Source: an uncultured Peptococcaceae bacterium (lineage in GTDB: Bacteria; Bacillota; Peptococcia; Peptococcales; Peptococcaceae). Taken from it: DNA of 38,070 nucleotides. Under the pieces are notes generated by a model. The model did not search any database and was not told where the DNA came from. It saw nothing but the letters and a program-made list of their open reading frames with translations. Position numbers and translations under genes: made by a program. Position 1 is the stretch's first letter. Each line of letters opens with the position of its first letter. Shown one piece after another: positions 30,680 to 38,038 of this stretch. The stretch covers positions 1-38,070 of the forward strand of contig CABUKW010000011.1 of the NCBI GenBank assembly GCA_902492275.1. The letters are read 5' to 3'.

Positions 30680-30770
30680 GGAGATGTACCCAAGTGGCTG
30701 AAGGGTCCGCACTCGAAATGCGGTAGGTCGGGCAACCGGCGCGAGAGTTCAAATCTCTCCATCTCCGCCA
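30680..30770 (+). tRNA. tRNA-Ser (anticodon CGA)
   Basis: The acceptor stem GGAGATG pairs with CATCTCC, followed by G and an encoded CCA. The anticodon stem CCGCA/TGCGG frames the loop CTCGAAA, giving anticodon CGA at 30714-30716, which reads UCG. The long variable arm (TAGGTCGGGCAACCGGCG) is typical of class II serine tRNA, and the T arm GAGAGTTCAAATCTCTC is standard. It lies directly behind tadA. Confidence 0.96.
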
Positions 30771-30772
30771 GT

Positions 30773-30800
30773 AACGCCACAATTTTTTGTGGCGTTTTTT
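30773..30800 (+). terminator. Terminator after tRNA-Ser
   Basis: AACGCCAC pairs exactly with GTGGCGTT across an A/T-rich loop, followed by a T run. It begins 3 bases after the CCA end. Confidence 0.9.
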
Positions 30801-30842
30801 GTGTCTGGCCGAGTTTAAAAGCAGATTTTTTGGAGGTGCGAT

Positions 30843-31448
30843 ATGGCACTTGAAAATAAATTAGGGTTGACAAGTTCCGCTAATCTTGCCTGTGAGGAAG
30901 AGCGAATCAGCAAGAAAAAAGCTGCGGAACTTTTTGAAAAGGGGATTCTTGATCGATTAGAGGCTGGGAAGTTTTCTGCGCTCAAGGCTATTCATAAATA
31001 TCTTTTTGACGGAATTTACGACTTCGCCGGGAAAATCAGAACGGTAAACGTTGCAAAAGGTAATTTTCGCTTTGTACCGGTAATGTATCTTGAGGCGGCC
31101 CTTGAAAGTATTGATAAAATGCCGCAGTCAAACTTTGATGAGATTGTTGAGAAGTATGTAGAAATGAATATTGCCCATCCTTTCCGTGAGGGCAACGGTC
31201 GCAGTACTCGTATTTGGTTGGATTTAATTTTCAAAGCGGAACTTCACAAGGTCGTTGACTGGAGCAAGATAGATAAAGAAGATTATTTTCTCGCGATGGA
31301 GCGCAGCCCGATCAAGGATATTGAAATTAAGTATCTGCTAAAAAATGCCTTGACGGATGATATCAGTAGCCGTGAAGTCTATATGAAAGGCATCGACCAC
31401 AGCTATTATTACGAAGGCTATGCAACTTTCAGAACGGAGGAATTGTAA
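30843..31448 (+). CDS. Fic-domain protein (AMP-transferase-like)
   Basis: The 201-residue product has the complete Fic motif HPFREGNGR at residues 112-120 and the typical second region DGIYDFAGKIRTVNVAKGNFRF. Fic enzymes usually transfer AMP to hydroxyl groups of target proteins; the His is the catalytic base. The N-terminus (SSANLACEEERISKKKA) lacks a clear S/TxxxE(G/N) inhibitory helix, and no small antitoxin gene lies directly beside it, so the regulation is unclear. The gene is visibly richer in A+T than its neighbours and sits directly after a tRNA, which suggests acquisition. TTGGAGG precedes the ATG. Confidence 0.9.
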   Translation: MALENKLGLTSSANLACEEERISKKKAAELFEKGILDRLEAGKFSALKAIHKYLFDGIYDFAGKIRTVNVAKGNFRFVPVMYLEAALESIDKMPQSNFDEIVEKYVEMNIAHPFREGNGRSTRIWLDLIFKAELHKVVDWSKIDKEDYFLAMERSPIKDIEIKYLLKNALTDDISSREVYMKGIDHSYYYEGYATFRTEEL

Positions 31449-31598
31449 AATCCCAAAGCGTTAGTTCTGGAAAGGCGTTTAAGGGTTCTTCGACGCTGCT
31501 GCGGATAAATTTATTCTACCAAACGGCTGCAGAACCTATTTATTTTTTGAAATTGGCTTTGCCAAACTTATGATACGTGATCTCCGTGAAGACAAATA

Positions 31599-31642
31599 AA
31601 AACTGTCAGTTTGATGCTTGTGCATGAAGCTGGCAGTTTTTT
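31599..31642 (+). terminator. Terminator after the fic region
   Basis: AAACTGTCAG pairs with CTGGCAGTTT (one G-U) and has an inner ATGC/GCAT pair, followed by TTTTT. The stretch between 31449 and here has no gene. Confidence 0.8.
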
Positions 31643-31693
31643 GCATAGTTTTCCTGTTTTTCTCCATACTAACGCTAGAAGGGATGTGAGCGT

Positions 31694-32335
31694 ATGAGAA
31701 TACCGGCACATATTGGAATTATTCCTGATGGTAACCGGCGGTGGGCGAAAAACGCTGGTCTGGCCAAACAGGAGGGCTATGCCTACGGTTTATCTCCGGG
31801 ATTGGATTTGCTGCATTTGGCGCGGGAGGCTGGCGTGCAGGAGCTTACTTATTATGGCTATACGACCGATAATTGCGGCCGACCTCCGGAACAGGTGCAG
31901 GCCTTTTCCAGGGCTTGCGCCAAGGCGGTGGAGATGATTGCCGCCGAGCCGGTGTCGCTGCTGGTGGTAGGCAATGCCGATGGTCCCAGTTTTCCGCAGA
32001 CGCTGCGGCAATATACAACGCGCACCGATTTACACGGCGGCGGTATGCGCGTCAATTTTCTGGTGAACTATGGCTGGGAGTGGGATTTGGCCGATTTGGC
32101 TGCGCCAGGGCGGGAGCGGGCCAAAATTCGCGCTGGATTGCGCTCCTGTGATGTGTCCCGCATTGATTTGGTCATTCGCTGGGGCGGTATGCGCCGTTTG
32201 TCCGGCTTTTTGCCGGTGCAGACCGTCTATTCAGACTTTTTTGTGGTAGACCGGCTCTGGCCCGATTTTCAGCCCCAGGATTTTTATGACGCGCTGCAAT
32301 GGTATCAACGGCAGGACGTTACTCTGGGCGGTTAA
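31694..32335 (+). CDS. Divergent undecaprenyl-diphosphate-synthase-like protein
   Basis: The 213-residue product is related to cis-prenyltransferases (UppS), but is shorter than the usual ~250 residues. The start HIGIIPDGNRRWAK with Asp12 is well conserved, as are the Asp-Leu-x-IR and WPDF patterns. Several key positions differ: the usual ENW is DNC, the TGGExRLSNF motif is WGGMRRLSGF (the substrate-binding Glu is Met166), and the Glu of the YSE motif is Asp181. A paralogue that makes a different product or has lost activity is likely; the true UppS would be elsewhere in the genome. GGATGTGAG lies before the ATG. It is a single-gene unit. Confidence 0.8.
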   Translation: MRIPAHIGIIPDGNRRWAKNAGLAKQEGYAYGLSPGLDLLHLAREAGVQELTYYGYTTDNCGRPPEQVQAFSRACAKAVEMIAAEPVSLLVVGNADGPSFPQTLRQYTTRTDLHGGGMRVNFLVNYGWEWDLADLAAPGRERAKIRAGLRSCDVSRIDLVIRWGGMRRLSGFLPVQTVYSDFFVVDRLWPDFQPQDFYDALQWYQRQDVTLGG

Positions 32336-32340
32336 ACGAG

Positions 32341-32390
32341 CAGTCTGTTTTTGCGCCGCGATGTCTGGCGCAAGGACAGACTGTTTGTTT
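32341..32390 (+). terminator. Terminator after the UppS-like gene
   Basis: CAGTCTGT pairs with ACAGACTG, and inner GCGCC/GGCGC pairing extends the stem. TTTGTTTG follows. Confidence 0.85.
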
Positions 32391-32413
32391 GAAATATGGC
32401 AGGCTGTGAAACG

Positions 32414-32480
32414 TCTTAAGAAAATATTAATCTTTTATTTATAAAATTTTTCAGATTGGCAGCTGCTTTTCCGCTATAAT
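32414..32480 (+). promoter_or_regulatory. Response-regulator promoter region with CTTAAGAA motif
   Basis: A TATAAT -10 (32475-32480) has no good -35 at normal spacing, as in activator-dependent promoters. TCTTAAGAA at 32414-32422 lies 61 bases upstream of it. The same motif is found before the D,D-carboxypeptidase gene, so autoregulation is plausible. Confidence 0.5.
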
Positions 32481-32500
32481 AAACGGAGGGAGGTTATACC

Positions 32501-33196
32501 ATGGCAGAAAAGATTTTGATTGTAGATGACGAACGGGAAATTGCCGATTTAGTGGCCTTATATTTGAAAAATGAAAATTTCATCGTGTTTCCATGCTATA
32601 CCGCTAAGGACGCGCTGGATTGTATTGCCCGGGAAAAGTTGGATTTGGCCATTTTAGATGTGATGCTGCCGGAAATGAACGGCTTTCAAATTTGTCAGAA
32701 AATACGGGAGCGGTACAATTATCCCATTCTGATGCTGACCGCCAAAGTGGAGGAGATTGATAAAATCACAGGCTTTACGCTGGGCGCCGACGATTATATC
32801 ACCAAGCCCTTTTTACCGTTGGAACTGGTAGCGCGGGTAAAAGCGCAGCTACGGCGCTATAAACGGTACAATACCGGATCTGAGGCAGACGAAGACGTGT
32901 TGGTGCATGCCGGCTTGGTGATGAATGTCCAAACCCATGCCTGCACCTTAAATGAGAAGCCGTTGTCGCTGACGCCTACCGAATTTTCAATTTTGCGCAT
33001 ACTGTGTCAACAGAAGGGCAAGGTGGTCAGCGCGGAGGAGCTGTTTCATCAGATTTGGGGCGAGGAATACTTTAACAAAAACAATAATACCATCACGGTG
33101 CATATCCGGCATCTGCGGGAAAAATTGGGCGATTCGTCAGAAAATCCGAAATATATAAAAACGGTGTGGGGATGTGGCTATAAAATTGAGAACTAA
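32501..33196 (+). CDS. VanR-like response regulator (OmpR family)
   Basis: The 231-residue product has a receiver domain (about 1-115) with the acidic pair Asp9-Asp10, phospho-acceptor Asp53 (LAILDVMLPEMNG) and Lys102 (YITKPF), and an OmpR-type winged-helix domain (about 135-230: LTPTEFSILRILCQQKGKVVSAEEL, IRHLREKLGD, VWGCGYKIE). It resembles VanR regulators. The histidine kinase begins 23 bases before its stop codon. GGAGGGAGG precedes the ATG. Confidence 0.95.
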   Translation: MAEKILIVDDEREIADLVALYLKNENFIVFPCYTAKDALDCIAREKLDLAILDVMLPEMNGFQICQKIRERYNYPILMLTAKVEEIDKITGFTLGADDYITKPFLPLELVARVKAQLRRYKRYNTGSEADEDVLVHAGLVMNVQTHACTLNEKPLSLTPTEFSILRILCQQKGKVVSAEELFHQIWGEEYFNKNNNTITVHIRHLREKLGDSSENPKYIKTVWGCGYKIEN

Positions 33197-34319
33197 ACGA
33201 AAATTGATAGGGCGAGGGCTGTTGGTGCTGGTGTTTGTAATCGGCCTTTGCATGACGCTGTATTATTTGCTGGATCATGTATGGGACGGTGCTTTTGTAA
33301 ATTGGTTCAGCGAAAATTATATGCAGTGGCACCCGATGAATAGGGCTGATGGCACAGAAGTTTATATTTGGCAGCCCTATTGGCCCAGTGTGAAGATTTT
33401 ATTATTATGGCTGTTGATTTTCAATATTTTGTTTTGGCTGGCGGTAGTGTATGGCGTATCCTGCTATTACAGCCGCAAGCAACTGCGCGGTGCAGTGACG
33501 GAAATCAGCGATATGATGCGCAGCTATATGAATGAAGACGTTGCCGCAGCCAGAGTTTTTCCCAAGGAATATGCCGAGATTTCCAGCCAGATGGCGGAGC
33601 TGAAATCCAACATGCAGCGTCATGAACAAATGCTGAAAGAAGAGGCCACCCGCAAAAATGATTTGATTACCTATCTGGCCCACGATTTAAAAACGCCGTT
33701 GACGTCGGTTATCGGCTATTTGACGCTGTTGGACGAAGCGCCGGATATGCCCGCGGCGCAAAAGGGCAAATATGTGCATATTGCGCTTACAAAAGCCAAC
33801 CGGCTGGAAAAATTGATTAACGAGTTTTTTGAAATTACCCGCTATAATCTACAGCAGATTATTTTGGAAAAAGAACGTGTGGACTTATATTATCTGTTGG
33901 TGCAGATGAGCGACGAATTTTATCCGCTGCTGGAGGCGCACGGCAATACCATCAAGCTTTCCGGTGATGAAAACCTGACCGTTTACGGCGACGGTGAAAA
34001 GCTGGCGCGGGTATTCAACAATATTCTGAAAAACGCCATCGCTTACAGCTATGCCGATACAGAAATCACCGTGACGGTATCACAAACAGCGCAGGAGGCT
34101 CAAATTGTAATTGGCAATCATGGCAAAACCATACCACCGCAAAAACTGCAATCCATTTTTGATAAATTCTTTCGGCTGGATGACGCTCGCGCTACCAATA
34201 CCGGCGGCGCCGGCCTGGGATTGGCCATTGCCAAAGAGATTGTCCAACTGCATGGCGGCGCCATTACAGCCAGCAGCGAAAATGAATGGACAAGCTTTGT
34301 GGTAACGCTGCCCCTGTAA
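33174..34319 (+). CDS. VanS-like sensor histidine kinase
   Basis: The 381-residue product has two membrane helices (about 12-32 and 73-98) around a short external loop, then a HAMP-like linker, the dimerisation box with His170 (YLAHDLKTPLTSVIGYL), and the ATPase with N box FNNILKNAIAYS and G boxes RATNTGGAGLGLAIAKEI. It resembles VanS kinases that respond to cell-wall-active glycopeptides, but no ligase (VanA/D/G type) or VanX gene lies nearby, so cell-envelope sensing rather than resistance is what can be stated. The start codon is GTG at 33174, overlapping the regulator gene. Confidence 0.93.
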   Translation: MAIKLRTKRKLIGRGLLVLVFVIGLCMTLYYLLDHVWDGAFVNWFSENYMQWHPMNRADGTEVYIWQPYWPSVKILLLWLLIFNILFWLAVVYGVSCYYSRKQLRGAVTEISDMMRSYMNEDVAAARVFPKEYAEISSQMAELKSNMQRHEQMLKEEATRKNDLITYLAHDLKTPLTSVIGYLTLLDEAPDMPAAQKGKYVHIALTKANRLEKLINEFFEITRYNLQQIILEKERVDLYYLLVQMSDEFYPLLEAHGNTIKLSGDENLTVYGDGEKLARVFNNILKNAIAYSYADTEITVTVSQTAQEAQIVIGNHGKTIPPQKLQSIFDKFFRLDDARATNTGGAGLGLAIAKEIVQLHGGAITASSENEWTSFVVTLPL

Positions 34320-34348
34320 TATGCAGAAACCCCATAGAATTTAGAAAA

Positions 34349-34404
34349 TCTTAAGAATTTCCACGGTAAATATTAAAACATCGGACGCTCCTGTTGGCTA
34401 CAAT
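34349..34404 (+). promoter_or_regulatory. Candidate promoter of the D,D-carboxypeptidase gene with CTTAAGAA motif
   Basis: TCTTAAGAA (34349-34357) lies 50 bases before a -10-like TACAAT (34399-34404) that sits in the same CTATAATAAA-type context as the regulator promoter. The spacing differs from that promoter by 11 bases, one helical turn. The -10 overlaps the hairpin of a terminator, which a start downstream of it would not fully transcribe. Confidence 0.5.
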
Positions 34405-34424
34405 AAAGCCGACAGGAGTTTTTT
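34387..34424 (+). terminator. Terminator between the kinase and carboxypeptidase genes
   Basis: CTCCTGTTGGCT pairs with AGCCGACAGGAG (one G-U) with a loop of 7 bases and a following TTTTTT. It should separate the two-component operon from the carboxypeptidase gene. Confidence 0.88.
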
Positions 34425-34484
34425 ATCGGCAGCGTGTTTCATCGTTCCATTATAAGGAGCAGCTGCAAGGAAGAAGGGAAAGCT

Positions 34485-35462
34485 ATGAAGAACCGTAGGA
34501 AAAAGCGTTACCGCTACCGTTTGCGACCGGTGCGATTTACAGTGATGTTATTGTTTCTGCTGGCGTGTTTAGCGGCGGGAAGTTGGAGCGTAGAAGCGTT
34601 GCTGCAAACCTCGCGGCCAGTTTTTTCGTTTTTTACCGAGCGTATCGGACTGCATGAAGTGCAGCAAGTCTCCCTTGACTTGACGCAGCTGCACAGTGCA
34701 AATGCCATTTTGCTGGATGGCGCGTCCGGCCGTATTCTGGCGGAGCGCAACAGTGAAGCAATCATGTATCCGGCTTCGCTGACAAAAATGATGACGGCCT
34801 TGGTGGTCATAGAACATACACAGGATTTCCAGACAATCGTTACCGTACCTGATGGATTGGTGCAAACGCTTCGCGCAGAAGATGCGTCGCTGGCAGGCTT
34901 TCAGTCTGGCGAGCAAGCGCGGCTGCAGGATTTGCTTTACGGTATGCTGCTGCCCTCCGGTGCTGAATGCTGCGTGACAGGCGCTATAGCTATCAGCGGC
35001 TCTGAACAGCAGTTCGTGGCGCTGATGAATGAAAAGGCGCAGGCGTTAGGCATGGAGCAGACCCATTTCGTCAATAGCACTGGCTTGCATGACGATGCGC
35101 AGTATACAACCGTAAAGGATCTGGCAATCTTACTGCGCTATGCGCTGCAAAATGAAACCTTCCACACCGTATTCACCTGCAGCCGTTACGTGGTTCCGGC
35201 CACCAACTGTCATCCCGACGGCTTTACCATGCGGAGCAGTCTATTCGGGCTTTTAGAACAGTTGGACTGCCCTGACGGCGTGATCCTTGGCGGAAAGACA
35301 GGATATACCGAAAAAGCCGGTCTTTGTTTGGCTACGTTGGCCAATATCAATGGCGCGGAGTATCTGCTGGTGACGGCGCGCGCCGACGGCAATCACAATA
35401 CGGAGCCCTATCATGTGCTGGACGCGCTGCAGGTTTACAGACAGCTTGGCGCCCAATTTTGA
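34485..35462 (+). CDS. Serine-type D-Ala-D-Ala carboxypeptidase (peptidase S11)
   Basis: The 325-residue product is a penicillin-binding D,D-carboxypeptidase that trims the last D-alanine of peptidoglycan stem peptides. It has a basic N-terminus and a signal anchor (about 16-38), then Ser98-Leu-Thr-Lys101 (nucleophile), the second motif at 158-160 as Ser-Gly-Ala, and Lys271-Thr-Gly273. The second motif is normally S-x-N; the SGAECC form here I associate with VanYD-like enzymes, which is inference. I chose the ATG at 34485, with GAAGGG before it. A VanRS-like system lies immediately upstream and shares an upstream motif with this gene. The short C-terminal region lacks the usual PBP5 C-terminal domain and amphipathic anchor. 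Confidence 0.9.
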   Translation: MKNRRKKRYRYRLRPVRFTVMLLFLLACLAAGSWSVEALLQTSRPVFSFFTERIGLHEVQQVSLDLTQLHSANAILLDGASGRILAERNSEAIMYPASLTKMMTALVVIEHTQDFQTIVTVPDGLVQTLRAEDASLAGFQSGEQARLQDLLYGMLLPSGAECCVTGAIAISGSEQQFVALMNEKAQALGMEQTHFVNSTGLHDDAQYTTVKDLAILLRYALQNETFHTVFTCSRYVVPATNCHPDGFTMRSSLFGLLEQLDCPDGVILGGKTGYTEKAGLCLATLANINGAEYLLVTARADGNHNTEPYHVLDALQVYRQLGAQF

Positions 35463-35544
35463 GAAAACGATTATTTTTTGCCCAAGCAGTACATACTATA
35501 GAAAAAGGGCTTGCACTTTTTATCTGAGTATGGAGGTGGTTGGG

Positions 35545-35739
35545 ATGGATTTGGCCTTGGAGCTGGAGGAAGCCAAAAATCAGTGGCGCAATGCGCAGAG
35601 TGTGTATAATGAGGTCAGCGATCCGGCGTTGATCGACGCGGTAATTTATCAGGTGATGGCGGCGGAACGGCGGTATGAATATTTATTGCGCTTAGCCAAA
35701 AGTGAATCGCTTAGTTGTGAAAATATTCCAATTCGTTGA
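35545..35739 (+). CDS. yaaL: DUF2508 (YaaL-like) protein
   Basis: The 64-residue product starts MDLALELEEAKNQWRNAQSV and continues with helical, charged sequence ending in SCENIPIR, typical of DUF2508. The Bacillus homologue YaaL lies between recR and bofA; here bofA also follows, but recR is missing upstream. The function is unknown. I chose the ATG at 35545, preceded by GGAGGTGG; a longer frame upstream runs through the end of the carboxypeptidase gene. Confidence 0.85.
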   Translation: MDLALELEEAKNQWRNAQSVYNEVSDPALIDAVIYQVMAAERRYEYLLRLAKSESLSCENIPIR

Positions 35740-35799
35740 CATAATCAGAAAGCCCGCAGCATAGGATAAAACAGAATATGATGCTGAGGGGGACGTGTT

Positions 35800-36072
35800 A
35801 TGCCGCATATCCAGATGGAAACCGTTTTATTTGTCTTTTTTGCAGTGGCTTTGATATTTCTCATTGCCCGTCTGGCCACAGCGCCGGTACAGATGATGCT
35901 GAAGCTGTTGATGAATTCGGTGTTGTCTGTAGTGATTTTGTGTTTAATCAGTATCATCGGCGAATACTGGGGCGTCCATTTGCCCATTAATCTTGTAACG
36001 GTGCTGCTGATGGCCGTTTTGGGATTGCCGGGTTTGCTGCTGATTTCTGTATTATATTTTCTGTTGGTGTAG
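35800..36072 (+). CDS. bofA: BofA-family membrane protein
   Basis: The 90-residue product is nearly all hydrophobic, with two or three membrane segments, and ends with the BofA pattern INLVTVLLMAVLGLPGLLLI. In spore formers, BofA inhibits the SpoIVFB protease and so controls pro-sigma-K processing. Its presence next to yaaL reproduces a conserved order, but homologues also occur outside clear spore formers, so sporulation cannot be concluded from this gene alone. GAGGGGGACG lies before the ATG. Confidence 0.88.
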   Translation: MPHIQMETVLFVFFAVALIFLIARLATAPVQMMLKLLMNSVLSVVILCLISIIGEYWGVHLPINLVTVLLMAVLGLPGLLLISVLYFLLV

Positions 36073-36155
36073 CTTTTTTATGCAGCGAGTCCGCTGAAAA
36101 ATGGGGACAGGTTCTCCGCAAAGCGAACGAGGCGAACAACAAAGTGGACAATAAT

Positions 36156-36208
36156 AAAGAGGCTGCCGGGTTTTGGTGCGTTTTCCGCCCAATTCGGCAG
36201 CCTCTTTC
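36156..36208. terminator. Bidirectional terminator
   Basis: AAAGAGGCTGCCG pairs exactly with CGGCAGCCTCTTT around a 26-base loop. It lies between bofA and the convergent thioredoxin gene and has T-rich ends on both strands. Confidence 0.88.
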
Positions 36209-36233
36209 ATCAAAGCATATGAAACAAAACAAA

Positions 36234-36608
36234 TTATTTGAACAGTCCTTTTAATTTTCCCAGCAATCCTTTTTTCGGATTAATCATGTCGTTGATTTCT
36301 TTTTTGAAAATGGATTCGCTCAACGCGCCTGGCAGCGATTCTTTCAGTTCGCCGTTCAGGAAGAAAACAGACTGGGGTACGCCCATCAACTGCAAGGATT
36401 TGAACGTAGCCAGACCGTCAGGTGTTTTAACGTCCATGCCGTAGAAATTTACCTGCCCTTCAAATTGGGCGGCCATTTTTTCCGCAATGGGCGCTAACTG
36501 TTTGCAGACAGAACAGGTTTCTTTGGAGAATACCACAATACAGGTTTCCTTCTTTTCTTTGGTAATCTGTTCAAACTGTTCTGCAGTAATCTGAGGTAAG
36601 TTATTCAT
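36234..36608 (-). CDS. Thioredoxin-family protein
   Basis: The 124-residue product has a thioredoxin fold with the active-site pair Cys32-Ser-Val-Cys35 in place of the CGPC of classical thioredoxins; the cis-proline motif is GVPQSVFF. A C-terminal lysine-rich tail (KKGLLGKLKGLFK) could associate with membranes. The reduction potential of a CSVC site would differ from thioredoxin, so it may have a specific partner. GGAGTGGTG lies before the ATG. It is divergent from yigZ across the spacer with DnaA boxes. Confidence 0.9.
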   Translation of the reverse strand: MNNLPQITAEQFEQITKEKKETCIVVFSKETCSVCKQLAPIAEKMAAQFEGQVNFYGMDVKTPDGLATFKSLQLMGVPQSVFFLNGELKESLPGALSESIFKKEINDMINPKKGLLGKLKGLFK

Positions 36609-36780
36609 AAGTCACCACTCCAAGCATCTAAATTTTTATTATGATAATTATATTGTACTGTAAATTCATACATTTGACAAATATCTTTTTCGTATTTTGC
36701 AAAAAAATTCATGAAAAATATTTTGTTCTGAAATTTCAGGCGATGGCAGCAACAGAACGGGGCAAGAACCGATAAAAAAT

Positions 36781-36874
36781 CTATACACAGCTTTATAAAA
36801 ATAATCCACCAAACTATACACAGAAAAAAGCGCCAATTTATAGGTTATGCACAGAGTTATCCACATTATCCACA
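36781..36874 (+). other. Cluster of DnaA-box-like 9-mers
   Basis: In the 570-base gene-free spacer 36609-37178 lie CTATACACA (36781, 36814), TTATGCACA (36845) and two abutting perfect TTATCCACA (36857 and 36866), all on the plus strand. A near-match on the other strand is at 37130-37138. The adjoining 36640-36720 is highly AT-rich, as a DNA-unwinding element would be. This could be a replication origin, a DnaA-controlled promoter, or a DnaA titration site. Confidence 0.75.
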
Positions 36875-37078
36875 GAAAAATGGGGACAAAAAAGCTATAT
36901 TAGCGTGCAAAAAAAATCTATGTGTAATGGAATTTTGTAGCTGAGAGGAAAACAAAGTCTTTTCCTGCAGAAAAAGCAAAAATAAAACAAAAAACAGACG
37001 GCGCAGCATAGCTGTATAAAATAAAAAGAGATTTGCAAGCGATATGCAGGCGAATAGGCGCGTCCGCCAAAAGAAGCA

Positions 37079-37107
37079 TTGAGGAAGCGGCGGCGGTATG
37101 CTAAAAT
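37079..37107 (+). promoter_or_regulatory. Promoter of yigZ
   Basis: TTGAGG and TAAAAT are separated by 17 bases, 71 bases before the yigZ start. Confidence 0.55.
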
Positions 37108-37178
37108 AGCAGTAAATCAAACAGAGGAATGTGGACAAGGCTGCATGATGCAGCCTGTCTATCATAGCGGAGGAATTT

Positions 37179-37814
37179 ATGCTGAAAACCTATCGAACCG
37201 TAGAGCAGTTTGGCCAGGCAGAAATTGTGATAGAAAAATCGACCTTCATTGGCTATGCAAAACCGGTCAACAATGAAGAAGAAGCGCTGGCTTTTATACA
37301 AGAAATCAAAAAAAAACATCGGGACGCCACCCATAATGTGCCGGCCTATGTGCTGGGCGAGCATAACGAGATCCAGCGCTGCAACGATGACGGCGAGCCG
37401 TCGGGCACTGCTGGCGTGCCAGCGCTGGAAGTGCTGAAAAAAGAAGATGTGCGGGATGTGGCTGTGGTGGTTACCCGTTATTTCGGCGGCATCAAGCTGG
37501 GCACCGGCGGTTTGGTGCGGGCCTACACCAGAGGCGCGAAAATCGCTTTAGAAGCCGCCAAAATTATCACGAAGGTGTTATATCAAGTTATCGTTGTTAC
37601 GGTGGATTACACCATGCTAGGCGCTTTACAGAACCAATTGCGTTTAAACCAATATGATACGAAAGACATTGTTTATGACGAACTGGTGCATCTGCATGTT
37701 TGGGTAGAGCAGGACGATGTAGCAAATTTTAAAGCACAGATCATCGAATGGACCAACGGGCGGGCAGTGTTTAACGACGGTGAAATCAGCTATAAAGTTG
37801 TGGATGGCAACTGA
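37179..37814 (+). CDS. yigZ: YigZ/IMPACT-family protein
   Basis: The 211-residue product has the IMPACT (UPF0029) N-terminal domain with KSTFIGYAKPV, then DATHNVPAYVLGEH, and the signature DDGEPSGTAGVPALEVLKKEDVRDV with GGIKLGTGGLVRAYT, followed by a C-terminal DUF1949 domain (about 135-205). Eukaryotic IMPACT regulates Gcn2; the bacterial protein's function is not clear, and translation or elongation-factor binding has been proposed. GGAGG lies directly before the ATG. It is a single-gene unit with a terminator-like hairpin behind it. Confidence 0.93.
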   Translation: MLKTYRTVEQFGQAEIVIEKSTFIGYAKPVNNEEEALAFIQEIKKKHRDATHNVPAYVLGEHNEIQRCNDDGEPSGTAGVPALEVLKKEDVRDVAVVVTRYFGGIKLGTGGLVRAYTRGAKIALEAAKIITKVLYQVIVVTVDYTMLGALQNQLRLNQYDTKDIVYDELVHLHVWVEQDDVANFKAQIIEWTNGRAVFNDGEISYKVVDGN

Positions 37815-37914
37815 GGGCGCTTACAAATTGGCCGGGCCGATAAAAGCAGAGATAAAATCAGAAACAGCCTTATGTGCTTTGCAGATAGCGCCAAATTTAT
37901 GTAGTATGTAATCG

Positions 37915-37949
37915 GGCAGAGACTCTCATGCGAGGGACTCTGCCTATTT
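37915..37949 (+). terminator. Terminator-like hairpin after yigZ
   Basis: GGCAGAG pairs exactly with CTCTGCC and has inner CTC/GAG pairing. The T-rich tail (TATTTC) is short. The hairpin lies about 100 bases after the yigZ stop. Confidence 0.6.
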
Positions 37950-38009
37950 CATAGTCATGCAGCAATCATAATAGGAAATAGAGGGTAGAAATATGTCGAA
38001 CAAATTTTC

Positions 38010-38038
38010 TTGCAGTTTACAAAATATTCCGTTATAAT
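38010..38038 (+). promoter_or_regulatory. Promoter for a gene beyond the right edge
   Basis: TTGCAG and TATAAT are separated by exactly 17 bases. The upstream GGGTAGAAATATGTCGAAC resembles 23279-23297, which may be a decayed copy of the same upstream module. Confidence 0.65.

Noticed and set aside
32501..35462. Vancomycin resistance cluster
   Set aside because: Only VanRS-like regulators and a penicillin-binding-type carboxypeptidase are present. There is no D-Ala-D-Lac or D-Ala-D-Ser ligase, VanH, VanX or VanT gene.
35800..36072. Sporulation as a trait of the organism
   Set aside because: BofA alone is not enough. No other sporulation gene is in the window, and bofA homologues are found beyond proven spore formers.
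36609..37178. Firm call of oriC
   Set aside because: The DnaA-box cluster is strong, but dnaA/dnaN are absent and gene orientation does not switch here as expected at an origin. I keep it as a candidate only.
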